Positions 8,238 through 16,323 of a DNA stretch of 64,000 nucleotides are shown piece by piece. Source of the DNA: Chloroflexota bacterium (GTDB taxonomy: Bacteria > Chloroflexota > Dehalococcoidia > Lucifugimonadales > GCA-2722455); NCBI GenBank assembly GCA_002722455.1, contig PBMB01000022.1, forward strand, positions 124,001-188,000, written 5' to 3'. The translations under genes and the position numbers were made by a program. The notes under the pieces are model-generated. The model did no database searches, was not told the origin of the DNA, and saw only the letters and a program-made list of their open reading frames with translations. The first letter of the stretch is position 1. Each line of letters opens with the position of its first letter.

Positions 8238-8705
8238 ATGAAAAACCAAAAAAATTCAGAACCTTCTTGGAAAAGAGATTTCGGAGATAAAGAAATAATT
8301 GATTTTATAGACGAAAGATTTAAAGAAGCGAAGTTGATAGATATAATCAACAAAAATTTAAGTTCGGAAGAAAAAATAACAAACATTAATCATTATGACA
8401 TAGGATTTAAAAATACAAATAAAGAAAATCAATACTATATATTAAAAGAGATGAGCGAAAGGTATTATAATAAACATCCACATGATGATCACTTAGACGA
8501 ACATAAAATAATTTTGCTATCTAGACATTATAAAAAGTGGTCAAGATTTAAAGAAAAAAAAGAAGTAGATTTTGATTTTAATAAGAAAAACACAATGGAA
8601 ATGGAATTAGAAGCTAAAAAGATAATTGAATTAGGAATGAGTGAAAAAAATGATTTTTCGGAAAATCAGGAAAAAGAAAGAAAGAATAGATTTAAATTAA
8701 AATAA
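8238..8705 (+). CDS. Hypothetical charged protein
   Basis: The gene encodes 155 residues of extremely charged protein (Lys, Glu, Asp) with a His-rich patch, YNKHPHDDHLDEH, near residues 77-89 that could bind a metal. There is no membrane segment. The ATG lies 6 bp behind GGAG. It has its own promoter and terminator and sits between the two Trp-Cys paralogues and immediately before the solitary CRISPR-like repeat. I do not recognise the family, and composition alone gives no function. Confidence 0.75.
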   Translation: MKNQKNSEPSWKRDFGDKEIIDFIDERFKEAKLIDIINKNLSSEEKITNINHYDIGFKNTNKENQYYILKEMSERYYNKHPHDDHLDEHKIILLSRHYKKWSRFKEKKEVDFDFNKKNTMEMELEAKKIIELGMSEKNDFSENQEKERKNRFKLK

Positions 8706-8708
8706 AAT

Positions 8709-8736
8709 AAAGCCAATTTGTATTGGCTTTTTATAG
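8709..8736 (+). terminator. Terminator of the 8238-8705 gene
   Basis: AAAGCCAAT and ATTGGCTTT form the stem, with a T-run after it. Confidence 0.9.
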
Positions 8737-8789
8737 TTTTAAAGAAAAATTTTATATTTATTTGAAAGTTTTATCGATTGATAATCTTT

Positions 8790-8825
8790 GTCAACTGCAC
8801 CGACCTGAAGGAAGGTGCTTGAAAC
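8790..8825 (+). CRISPR. Solitary CRISPR-repeat-like hairpin (candidate)
   Basis: This is a 36-bp block of about 53% G+C in very AT-rich surroundings, starting GTCAAC and ending CTTGAAAC. GCACC and GGTGC form an outer stem, with an inner CC/GG pair around a TGAA loop. Length, internal palindrome and the TTGAAAC end are typical of type I-B/I-C/III CRISPR repeats, whose processed guide RNAs carry an (A/C)UUGAAAC-like tag. Only one copy was found and there are no cas genes, so this is not an array. It is followed 16 bp later by a hairpin terminator. Alternatives are a remnant of an array or an unrelated structured RNA. Confidence 0.4.
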
Positions 8826-8841
8826 AAGAAAAATAAAAAAA

Positions 8842-8872
8842 ATGGCAAAAGTCGTTACCATTTTTTCTTTTC
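8842..8872. terminator. Hairpin at the end of the 8855-9616 gene
   Basis: AAAAAATGG and CCATTTTTT pair around a 12-base loop, with A/T runs on both sides. It can end leftward transcription of the minus-strand gene and rightward transcription through the solitary repeat. Confidence 0.7.
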
Positions 8873-9616
8873 ACCAAATATTTCTTCCATTTCGTCACGT
8901 TCTTTTTCACGCATTTTTGCGATTTCTTCTTCGTTTTTGGTTTGACGTTTATTCTCTAGTCTATCTAATATAACTTGAAGCTTTTCACGAGCTTGTGTTG
9001 AGTAATCATCATTTTTAGTATTCAGTAAATCCATGCAGCGTTTTATTAATTGCAATGCGGTTCCGTGTTGACCACCAGCTAGTGCGTCATTAGAACGTTT
9101 GATTGCATTCTCTACATTAATTCTTAATTGAATTTGCTCCAAACGCTTATTTTCAGCAATATAGTATTGTGTTGCAAATCGACCTTTGTTATGTTCTGTT
9201 CGAATGGTATCTTTTAAACGCTTTACAATTTTAAGTAAGATAATAGCTTGTTTATCACTTTTGGGAACACTAAAACGAACATCATTTGTTTCTATTTCTT
9301 CTCTTTGTAAATGTTCAATTTGACCTTTAATACCATCAATCCTAACAGAAACTTCTTTATTTTTAGGGTCAATAGATTTAATGTTTAACAAAGAATCACG
9401 CATTCTTGTATACAAACAAATATACAAATGATTACTAAAAGGTAAGTTTTGTGCAAAGCCTACCAATTCTTCAGTAGCATTAACCACAGCACTAAGGCGC
9501 ATGATTTCTTGTTTTCTCTTTTGTTCTTCCTGTATTTTATATTGTATGACGACATTATACCCAAGGACAAGAACAAAGAGAACTGCAATCAAGCCTATAA
9601 TTAATCCAGTACTCAT
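8855..9616 (-). CDS. Conserved membrane-anchored coiled-coil protein
   Basis: The gene encodes 253 residues. One transmembrane helix (about residues 4-24, LIIGLIAVLFVLVLGYNVVI) is followed by a long helical, charged cytoplasmic part with a QLPFSxxLxxCLxxR-like segment (here NLPFSNHLYICLYTR) and a C-terminal charged tail ending EKKKW. From memory, this arrangement matches an uncharacterised membrane protein conserved in Vibrio, Shewanella and relatives; a search must confirm it. Start: a TTG at 9637 is in frame, but the promoter at 9652-9680 leaves almost no leader for it, so the ATG at 9616 is preferred. It is one of few genes here that resemble a host chromosomal gene. Confidence 0.75.
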   Translation of the reverse strand: MSTGLIIGLIAVLFVLVLGYNVVIQYKIQEEQKRKQEIMRLSAVVNATEELVGFAQNLPFSNHLYICLYTRMRDSLLNIKSIDPKNKEVSVRIDGIKGQIEHLQREEIETNDVRFSVPKSDKQAIILLKIVKRLKDTIRTEHNKGRFATQYYIAENKRLEQIQLRINVENAIKRSNDALAGGQHGTALQLIKRCMDLLNTKNDDYSTQAREKLQVILDRLENKRQTKNEEEIAKMREKERDEMEEIFGEKKKW

Positions 9617-9651
9617 AATTCTATCTTTAATTTCCAATTCATTAGAAAAGT

Positions 9652-9680
9652 ATCATACCTTGTAATTTTTGGAAAATCAA
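9652..9680 (-). promoter_or_regulatory. Promoter of the 8855-9616 gene
   Basis: On the minus strand TTGATT (9680-9675), a 17-bp spacer and TATGAT (9657-9652), the same two boxes as at 4529-4557. Confidence 0.65.
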
Positions 9681-9726
9681 GCTTTTTGTGGTAAGATATA
9701 TAAAGAAAGTGACTAGGAACATAATA

Positions 9727-11760
9727 ATGGATTTAGAACAAACAATAAGAGAAAAAATAGCAAAGGGTATTGCTTCAAACAAAACAGAAAAAGCCTTTAT
9801 AATTAACTGTTTAGAAGCTGGAATTAATAAAAATGAATTAAAACATTTATTTTTAAATACAAAGACTTATAAAAACTTATTAAAGAGCAATGAAATATTC
9901 ACAAATGAAATAATTAATAATTTCTCAGGAAGAAATTACCTTAAACATTTTGAGGATTTAAATGATAAAGTAGAGAAATTAATAATAACAAATAAAGCCA
10001 AAAAGCTTATGAATTCATTATTTTCTAAAAAGTATAAAGGGTTGATTAATAATGAAAGTGAAGACATATTTATTACATTAATTAAATCAGGAATGACTAG
10101 AAATGAACTGGAAGAAGGAACGTTTAAAAAGTTAAGTATATTTGAAAGTGCAGAACAATTAAATAATCATTTAGTCGAAAAATATTTAAATACATTTGAA
10201 TATAAAGACATAGTAGAACAAATCAAAGAATCAGGTGCAGAACTATTGGAATCAGGCTCAATTGTGTCTGCTAAAATAAGTAATTATGAACAAATGGAAA
10301 AACTAGGAACGGAAATGTGGTGCGTTCAGAGAAGTGATAGAATGTATGATGAATATACAGAAGGAGCTGATTATTTTATTATTAATTTTGATTTAGCCAA
10401 GAGAAAACACGATCCAAGAGCACATACAGCAGCTATTGTAGACACAAAAGGTGAAGTTGTAGAAATTTATGATAGTAAAGACAATTTGATAGAAGATAGC
10501 AATATAAAAAATGCAATAGAGGAAAATACAGAAGTAATACCATTCGAAAATTTGTCTTGGTATGCTCTTGAAAGAAATTTAGACATAGAAAAAATTGCGA
10601 TAAAGCAAAATAGAATTGAAGAATGCGAAAAACATTACGAGATAGAAATAGATAGAGATTTTATAAAAGAAGAAATAAAATCAATGATATTTAATGGAGA
10701 AGCTTCAAATAAACAAAAGCTATTAAACATTCTAACACCAAAAGAATTAGATAGAATGATATGTGAGGAAAATTCAGTATTCACTATGTATGAGTCTGAT
10801 CCTGATATTTCAAAAACACTTCACCATATAATATCAAATGATGATCTGAAACCTTCTTTAATATCTTTTTTAAATAAATTAGACGAAAAAGATAGGGAGT
10901 ATAGAATGGGTGAATTATTGTCTTGTGCAGTATTTGCAGAAATTAACTATGGAACAGATACAATGTCTAAAATGAATCCTATTGCGAAAAGTTATTTTGA
11001 CGAGGACAAATGTGCTCAATTATTAATATCAGAATATTTTAACGCAGATTTAAACTATACTGAAGACTCTCCATTTAGAAAATACATATTAGATCATCAT
11101 GGCGAGAAATTTATACCACAAGTTATAGAATTGGATACAACATTGCCACAATTCTTAATAAATGAAAAAGACGCATTGAAATACATTAAGAAGCAAGACC
11201 TTAATGAAGATGTAAAAATGGAAACAATGGAAATGGTAACATCAATGATTACAACAGACAGGTACTTAAAAGACGAAAGACTTATGAGTGAGTTTAATAA
11301 AGGATTAAAAATATTAGATCATTTTGGCGTCAAAAAAATAAAGACAAGTGGAAAAGAATATTTGATGTTTTTAACTAACGCAACATTAAACCAAAATAGC
11401 CCTTCTGTAAAAAAATACTTTGACGTCTTAGAGTCAAGTGAACATAATCTTGAAATAAATAATTGGGGTAAAATAATTTTTGATAATTCATTAAAAGAAT
11501 TAAAAAATAAAAGATCTGGTTATGAAAACATTACAATTTCAGATACAAATTATTATGTAGATAAAATATTTGAGAGTGGTAATCAACCATTAATAAATTC
11601 TCTTGTAGAGTATATAAAATCTGATTATGAATATTCTAAAAACAGTCGTTTTCAAATAGAAGAAAGACATGATTTTCTCTCAAGAATGAATGAAAGGATA
11701 GATGAAAACCTTAACACTCAAAAAATAAAACAAAAAGAAACTAAAAAGAATGCTCTCTAA
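9727..11760 (+). CDS. Large Trp-Cys motif protein, paralogue 2
   Basis: The gene encodes 677 residues and is a paralogue of 5930-8152. Near residues 180-250 it has the same block: Y-E-Q-M-E-K-L-G-T-E-M-W-C (Trp198, Cys199), Q-R-S-D-R, D-Y-F-I-I-N-F-D, then Y-D-S-K-D-N. The C-terminal 400 residues have diverged more. Start: a GTG at 9688 is in frame, but the ATG at 9727 lies 7 bp behind TAGGA and aligns better with the paralogue. The stop lies in the terminator hairpin. Role unknown; the domain is known from PcfJ-type plasmid and phage proteins. Confidence 0.85.
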   Translation: MDLEQTIREKIAKGIASNKTEKAFIINCLEAGINKNELKHLFLNTKTYKNLLKSNEIFTNEIINNFSGRNYLKHFEDLNDKVEKLIITNKAKKLMNSLFSKKYKGLINNESEDIFITLIKSGMTRNELEEGTFKKLSIFESAEQLNNHLVEKYLNTFEYKDIVEQIKESGAELLESGSIVSAKISNYEQMEKLGTEMWCVQRSDRMYDEYTEGADYFIINFDLAKRKHDPRAHTAAIVDTKGEVVEIYDSKDNLIEDSNIKNAIEENTEVIPFENLSWYALERNLDIEKIAIKQNRIEECEKHYEIEIDRDFIKEEIKSMIFNGEASNKQKLLNILTPKELDRMICEENSVFTMYESDPDISKTLHHIISNDDLKPSLISFLNKLDEKDREYRMGELLSCAVFAEINYGTDTMSKMNPIAKSYFDEDKCAQLLISEYFNADLNYTEDSPFRKYILDHHGEKFIPQVIELDTTLPQFLINEKDALKYIKKQDLNEDVKMETMEMVTSMITTDRYLKDERLMSEFNKGLKILDHFGVKKIKTSGKEYLMFLTNATLNQNSPSVKKYFDVLESSEHNLEINNWGKIIFDNSLKELKNKRSGYENITISDTNYYVDKIFESGNQPLINSLVEYIKSDYEYSKNSRFQIEERHDFLSRMNERIDENLNTQKIKQKETKKNAL

Positions 11761-11775
11761 GCATTCTTTTTTTAT
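11746..11775. terminator. Terminator overlapping the stop codon
   Basis: AAGAATGC and GCATTCTT pair around TCTCTAA, which contains the stop of the preceding gene, followed by a T-run. Confidence 0.85.
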
Positions 11776-11780
11776 ATATT

Positions 11781-12161
11781 TTAGATATCTTTGATTAACT
11801 TTAATATATGTGGGTGACTGTTTTTAAGATATAAATCTAAGACTTCTTTTTTATATTCATCTCCCTGTTTTTTTTGGTCATAATCCTTTCCGTAGCGTTT
11901 TTTGATTTTTTCATATACTTCGTTTACATTTAAATTTGCGCCTTTAAAGTCACGATCCGTTTTTAAATATTCGATCCAACCATGTTCATTTGAAAAAATA
12001 AAAACCGTAAATAGAGCCTTTGTCGTAATATCGTAGAATTGCGAATTAACCCTAAACCTCTCACCTTCTCTTGTTTTAAAATATTGAGTTAAGCGAAAAA
12101 AATCTTCTCTAATAAACCATTCAAATTTTCGATAAGATAACTCTACCTTTTTTTCATTCAT
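11781..12161 (-). CDS. Hypothetical protein
   Basis: The gene encodes 126 residues, soluble and aromatic-rich in the first half (YRKFEWFIREDFFRLTQYF) and Lys-rich in the second. The ATG lies behind AAGGTG at long spacing. The gene converges on the Trp-Cys paralogue across the 11746-11775 hairpin. No family is recognised. It is separated from the decayed gene upstream by a terminator at 12232-12262, so it appears to be a single-gene unit. Confidence 0.75.
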   Translation of the reverse strand: MNEKKVELSYRKFEWFIREDFFRLTQYFKTREGERFRVNSQFYDITTKALFTVFIFSNEHGWIEYLKTDRDFKGANLNVNEVYEKIKKRYGKDYDQKKQGDEYKKEVLDLYLKNSHPHILKLIKDI

Positions 12162-12231
12162 TTTTTTACACCTTGAAAAATACTAAATTTGTTTTATTGT
12201 ATCAAAAAAAATCCAATAAAAAAAGAAAAAA

Positions 12232-12262
12232 TAAAGAAACCGCCAAAAGACGGTTTCTTTTA
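12232..12262 (-). terminator. Terminator left by the decayed gene
   Basis: AAAGAAACCG and CGGTTTCTTT form a 10-bp stem around CCAAAAGA, with A/T tracts on both sides. It lies downstream of the minus-strand pseudogene, as a native terminator would. Confidence 0.8.
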
Positions 12263-12324
12263 AATACTTTGATAAACATTATTAAAATCTTCTTCATTTT
12301 GGGTGCAGGGTGTAAATCAAAAGA

Positions 12325-12777
12325 TCAAAATTTAAATCCATCAAAGCATTTTTTGAATAATACTGCAGCGTGTGATGCTATGCGGCACAATCTATCTTTC
12401 ATTTTATATTTTATGCAAAAGTGATTTGCTTTTTTAAATTGTGAAACATTGAAGTCTGGTTCAATTTTTGAAATCCATAGGCACAAGTTTTCTAAATAAA
12501 TATAATTAAATTGTATATCAAACTTATTATTGTCTAATTCTACAATATTTAAGTAATAAATATCTTTAGATTGGATTCGTTAAACGAACACCTTCATATT
12601 TTATGCTGCGGCAACTGTTCTAAATTGACATGCTCTGCCATTTTCTAATATTGCTAAACTAATTTCTTATTCTACGTGCTTTACTTTTAAATATGCTATA
12701 TTTTTACTAATTACTCTACTATTATTTTTACCATTTAACACGAATGGTAAGAATAAAGACTAATACGTTTTTTTAGT
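12325..12777 (-). pseudogene. Decayed gene of about 150 codons
   Basis: Reading right to left on the minus strand, clear coding character survives in consecutive pieces: TKKTY, stop, SLFLPFVLNGKNNSRVI..LKVKHVE, stop, EISLAILENGRACQFRTVAA, frameshift, KYEGVRLTNP, frameshift, SKDIYYLNIVELDNNKFDIQ..NYIYLENLCLWISKIEPDF, and finally HAAVLFKKCFDGFKF before a TGA at 12325-12327. At least two in-frame stops and two frameshifts break it. No SD-bearing start was found at its upstream end. The family is not recognised. The opposite strand here holds only a chance open frame. Confidence 0.6.
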
Positions 12778-12861
12778 TTTGTAAAGAGCGTTTTTTTCTT
12801 AAAAAATAAAGAACGCAAGTATTAAAACATTGATTTAAAAAGCAAAAAAATAAAATAAAAA

Positions 12862-12893
12862 AAATGGTGCATTCTTGCTGAAGCACCATTTTA
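12862..12893 (-). terminator. Terminator of the 12901-14196 operon
   Basis: AAATGGTGC and GCACCATTT form the stem around a 12-base loop, and the A-run on the left gives the U-tract for leftward transcription. Confidence 0.85.
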
Positions 12894-12900
12894 TAAGGGG

Positions 12901-13785
12901 TTAGAAATTTTTACGACAAATATTTTTAACAAATAATCCGTCTAAAAAATCAAATCCTTCAACGACATTAACAGCAAATGTTTTTTTATCAATTTTAAAC
13001 TTAACAAAAGAATCTTCAATACCATTTTTTTCTCTTATTTCTTTTTCTTCTTTTGATATAACTCGATCACTTTTTCGTATATTTCTGTTAAAGCCATAAC
13101 GCTGCAATTGGTATCCATCAATGTAAGCATAATAAAAGTTTTCGTCTTCTGAATAATAAGCTTCTCCAAGTCTATCCACTCTCTGTGATAAAAGTGAAAG
13201 AATTGGCATACTTTTATAGTCTAAGTCTTCAACTAAAATATATTCATTATCTTTGGAATAAAGAAGAATCTCGGTAGAAAATGAAAAATCAGTATTTAAT
13301 AAAAATGTATTTTCTCGACCATATTTATCAAAGTAAGCATAAATATCAAGAGTATTAAATACAGGGATTTCTTTATTTTTCGTTCCTACAATGCTTTTTT
13401 TATCGGGCGCAAGAAAATCAATATAGTTTGTACCATTTGCTTTTTCACGTTCTCGATAACTTTCAATAGAATCTTTAATTGTTTCATCTATACGCTTTAC
13501 AAGCTTATGCAATTCTTCTATAACAACAGTGCTACTCGAAAAAGTTGGGATTTTATTATAAAACAAAAAAGGATCGATGTTTGGCTTTTGTACCTCTTCA
13601 TTATATTTATTAAAGAACTCAACCATATCGTATTTGTCTTCAATAAGAACTTGAAATGAAGTGGAAGAATGTCCAACCTTCATGGGTAAAGAAAGTTCAA
13701 AACAAGAAACAAGATAAGGTTTTTCTTTTTCAATAATATTAATACTGTCGATCTTTTTTATTTTTCTATTATGTCTGTTTCTCAT
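12901..13785 (-). CDS. Hypothetical protein, second gene of an operon with a Cys-His-Asp protein
   Basis: The gene encodes 294 residues. A basic N-terminus (RNRHNRKIKKI) is followed by a soluble, mixed alpha/beta protein with many aromatic residues (ENFYYAYIDGYQLQRYGFN near residue 215). There is no signal or membrane segment, and the family is not recognised. The ATG lies just after the stop of 13789-14196 (TAA, 3 bases, ATG) with AGGT upstream, so the two are cotranscribed and probably translationally coupled. A paired function, such as a modifying enzyme and its partner, is possible but not shown. Confidence 0.8.
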   Translation of the reverse strand: MRNRHNRKIKKIDSINIIEKEKPYLVSCFELSLPMKVGHSSTSFQVLIEDKYDMVEFFNKYNEEVQKPNIDPFLFYNKIPTFSSSTVVIEELHKLVKRIDETIKDSIESYREREKANGTNYIDFLAPDKKSIVGTKNKEIPVFNTLDIYAYFDKYGRENTFLLNTDFSFSTEILLYSKDNEYILVEDLDYKSMPILSLLSQRVDRLGEAYYSEDENFYYAYIDGYQLQRYGFNRNIRKSDRVISKEEKEIREKNGIEDSFVKFKIDKKTFAVNVVEGFDFLDGLFVKNICRKNF

Positions 13786-13788
13786 ATT

Positions 13789-14196
13789 TTAACCTAAATT
13801 TAATTGTGTTGAGTGGATTTTAGTTTTAACTGTAATATTTCTGTTTAAATAAATATTTTCAGGAGTAATATCATGCTCTCTAAATCTACCAAATTGATTT
13901 CGACTTAAATCAACAATATAACCTTCAAAAAGAACTACATTATGATTATATTCTTGCTCTTTTCTGTAATCAATATCATTTAAACCATAGTCAGGAATAA
14001 ATGATTTATCCAAAGCCTTTTCATTAATTAAAATATTTAAATGCTCAGATTCATAACCAAGATTTTTAATTTCTTTCATTACAACACAAGCAAAGTAAGA
14101 ACACATTCCTGACATTTCTTTCTTCGATTCATAATTATAATCATTTTTTCTTTTAACTTCTGAGACAGCTTTATTTAAAATATCTAATGTATTCAT
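13789..14196 (-). CDS. Putative papain/transglutaminase-fold protein
   Basis: The gene encodes 135 residues. Cys32 in GMCSYFACVVMKEI, His85 in YNHNVVLF and Asp96 in YIVDLSRNQFG appear in the order and spacing of a Cys-His-Asp catalytic triad, with the Cys at the start of a helix and the His and Asp on adjacent strands. The gene at 28038-28478 shows the same pattern (GYCHLFALCLKEI, LAHSYVCI, YFIDARG). This suggests a small cysteine peptidase, transglutaminase or deamidase, which is motif-based inference. Start: a TTG upstream is in frame, but the ATG at 14196 sits 7 bp behind AGAGGA. It leads the operon with 12901-13785. Confidence 0.7.
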   Translation of the reverse strand: MNTLDILNKAVSEVKRKNDYNYESKKEMSGMCSYFACVVMKEIKNLGYESEHLNILINEKALDKSFIPDYGLNDIDYRKEQEYNHNVVLFEGYIVDLSRNQFGRFREHDITPENIYLNRNITVKTKIHSTQLNLG

Positions 14197-14248
14197 CAAC
14201 TTATCCTCTTAATCGAATTATTTTATCAAAAAACAAAGGAAAAAGCCA

Positions 14249-14273
14249 GCGATAACTGGCTTTTGATAAATAG
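14249..14273 (-). terminator. Terminator of the 14276-15364 gene
   Basis: AAAAGCCAG and CTGGCTTTT pair around CGATAA, just after the stop codon. Confidence 0.85.
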
Positions 14274-14275
14274 AC

Positions 14276-15364
14276 TTATTTAGAAAATTCTTCTGGTCTG
14301 TGCTGCCTTAGTGCTGCATATTCTTTTCGTGTTCTGTGAGTGAATATAAAATGACCTTTCATCTTAAATGCAAAGTGATTGGATAATAAATCCATTTTAA
14401 GTGTTTCGTCTTCCATAGCCATCATCTCAATGAGTTCCATTTTTTTATCACTGGTTAAATGTTCAATTCCTTCAAAAAACAAGACACCAAAGTTATGTTT
14501 TTCAACAGAATAAATTTCAGACGGTAATTCTTCAAATTGTTCAATTACTTTACGATATGTATTAGCTTTTTCTTCTTTAAATCGATAATAAGAATAACCT
14601 AATTTATTTAGGTTCGAATACAGTTTCTTTAAAGTGTCTAATTCAAAATCATTTTCTCGAATAGAACAAACACTGATTCTTTCATTACTGATGTGTTCAA
14701 AGTATTGTTCAACACGATGTTTTAACTCTTCATAATGAAAATAATGTTCACCAATAAAAATATTATTTTTGTTTTCAACACAATCTAATATATACAAAAC
14801 ATTATCATGATTGATTAAATCATAATGATTCTTTGCTTCTAGTTTGCTTAAACAATTTAATTGAATAAAGTTGTTAGCAGTGAATGTACAAGCTTCATCG
14901 ATGTAAATATCTTCCAAACCTTGAGTATGTTTAACTTTGATATGTTTTCTGATTAGTTCTTCAATTGTGCTAAATGTTCTGTCTTCAATTCGATTATTAC
15001 GTTTTAAAAACATAATCATTGAATGTTTCTTGCCATAATTAGATTTTCGAATATTTGGGCTGATTTGTTCGAAATCAAACAACTCTTCGGAATCAAATGA
15101 AGCAGGTTTAGCATTCACACGGTAGGAAACGAAACCATTAGAAAATAGTTTTACTTTAATATTATTAAATCTCTCAAATGAAACTTTGGTTTCGTCTATG
15201 CAAATGTAAGTGTAATTATATTCATGTTGAATCTTTCGAAGTATATTGTTTACATTTACAAAATTATGGTCAATGCCTGTAATTTGTTTTTCTTTAAGAG
15301 ATTCATAGGCTTTGTGAGATAATTCAGAAAGTTGAACACTATTTTTTTTTCCAATAGTTTGCAT
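14276..15364 (-). CDS. Hypothetical protein
   Basis: The gene encodes 362 residues with no signal peptide or membrane segment. Several IDE-type motifs (CIDETKVSFERF near residue 55, YIDEACTF near 155) and a Tyr/His-rich segment around 205-220 are visible, but no family pattern can be assigned. Start: a GTG at 15373 is in frame but forms part of the SD AAAGGTG, and the ATG at 15364 follows it by 6 bp. It is a single-gene unit ending at the 14249-14273 hairpin. The divergent gene at 15580 shares its upstream region. Confidence 0.8.
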   Translation of the reverse strand: MQTIGKKNSVQLSELSHKAYESLKEKQITGIDHNFVNVNNILRKIQHEYNYTYICIDETKVSFERFNNIKVKLFSNGFVSYRVNAKPASFDSEELFDFEQISPNIRKSNYGKKHSMIMFLKRNNRIEDRTFSTIEELIRKHIKVKHTQGLEDIYIDEACTFTANNFIQLNCLSKLEAKNHYDLINHDNVLYILDCVENKNNIFIGEHYFHYEELKHRVEQYFEHISNERISVCSIRENDFELDTLKKLYSNLNKLGYSYYRFKEEKANTYRKVIEQFEELPSEIYSVEKHNFGVLFFEGIEHLTSDKKMELIEMMAMEDETLKMDLLSNHFAFKMKGHFIFTHRTRKEYAALRQHRPEEFSK

Positions 15365-15579
15365 GTTAATCACCTTTTATCCGTTAATGTTTATTTTATC
15401 TAAACATGTTAATTATAATATATGAAAAATCTAAAAACAAGCATTAAAAATGGTTTTTTTTGATTAAATAATAATAATATAACACTTGTTGCATTGTTGA
15501 TTTTCAATATTATAACGCTATTATAAATAAATAGAGATATAAGAAAAAGAGAGATTATTAAAAATATAAGGTAAACAAT

Positions 15580-16257
15580 ATGGAAGGAAAAATAATTTCA
15601 TATAGCGAGAAAAACAAATCTGGTTACGTTTATGGTGAGGACAAAATTAGATATAGTTTCAAGAAAGAAGATATTTACAATCTAGGTAAAAGAAAAGTAA
15701 AAATTGGAAATTTTGTATTTTTTGAAAGAAAAGTAACAGCAGTAAAAAAAGCAGCAATAAATATAAAAATGCATAAAACATTTACGGCAAGAAAGATATC
15801 AGAAAATTTTCATATGAGAAACTCACGACCAACGGGAAAAATAGAACGTTGGTTTAGAGTTAATACCGCACATTATGTTTCAAAAAAAGAAGCATTAAAA
15901 GCATTGGTTGAAATAGCAAAAGAACTAAGTTGCAATGCACTTTATGAAATGCAATTAAAAAACAAAGTAATATTGCTGAATGGAGTATATACAAAAGTGT
16001 ATAAAATCTCTGCTAAAGCAGCAATAGTCACTTCAGAAAAAGCATGTTTGACAGAAAAAGAAGAATCTTATCTCGATAGCATTCTTAACAGAACAATTTC
16101 AAATGCAGAAAAAACATATGAAGTATTACAAGGCAAAGAAAAACAAAAAGACAAAAATGTCGTTGAGAAAAAAGATCATACAAGCAAGATTATTATAGGT
16201 CTAGTAAGTCTCTTGCTCATAGGTTCTGGTTTGTTAGGTTATATAGCACTTTATTAA
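15580..16257 (+). CDS. Cold-shock-like domain protein with C-terminal membrane anchor
   Basis: The gene encodes 225 residues. Residues 1-55 read like a diverged cold-shock (S1/OB) domain: M-E-G-K-I-I-S-Y, then K-S-G-Y-V-Y-G-E-D, Y-S-F-K-K-E-D-I and V-K-I-G-N-F-V-F-F. The middle (about 85-150) is a mixed domain with NALYEMQL and VYTKVYKISAKA strands. Residues 200-222 form a transmembrane helix (IIIGLVSLLLIGSGLLGYIAL) after a Lys-rich linker. A nucleic-acid-binding domain tethered to the inner membrane is the likely picture. In known bacterial families such domains are often coupled to a membrane domain (DUF1294), which is absent here. Confidence 0.75.
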   Translation: MEGKIISYSEKNKSGYVYGEDKIRYSFKKEDIYNLGKRKVKIGNFVFFERKVTAVKKAAINIKMHKTFTARKISENFHMRNSRPTGKIERWFRVNTAHYVSKKEALKALVEIAKELSCNALYEMQLKNKVILLNGVYTKVYKISAKAAIVTSEKACLTEKEESYLDSILNRTISNAEKTYEVLQGKEKQKDKNVVEKKDHTSKIIIGLVSLLLIGSGLLGYIALY

Positions 16258-16263
16258 AAAAAC

Positions 16264-16318
16264 TTGTTTTGGTAAATGAGTTTTGCTATTATTACCTAAC
16301 ACACACAAATAGGTAATA
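16264..16318 (+). promoter_or_regulatory. Promoter with inverted repeat covering the start site and SD
   Basis: TTGTTT (16264-16269), 17 bp, TATTAT (16287-16292). TATTACCT (16290-16297) and AGGTAATA (16311-16318) form a perfect 8-bp inverted repeat. The right arm is also the SD (AGGTAA) of the 16324 gene, 7 bp before its ATG. It may be a repressor operator at the transcription start, or a hairpin hiding the SD if transcription begins further upstream. Confidence 0.55.
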
Positions 16319-16323
16319 CACAC

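Noticed and set aside
8786-8830. Hammerhead or other small ribozyme at the G+C-rich hairpin
   Set aside because: CTGA and GAAAC are present but the required CTGANGA core and stem arrangement are not, so the fold does not fit a hammerhead; the CRISPR-repeat likeness is stronger.
12173-12424. Plus-strand 83-codon frame
   Set aside because: It runs through a terminator hairpin and antisense to the decayed minus-strand gene, has no SD, and has poor composition.
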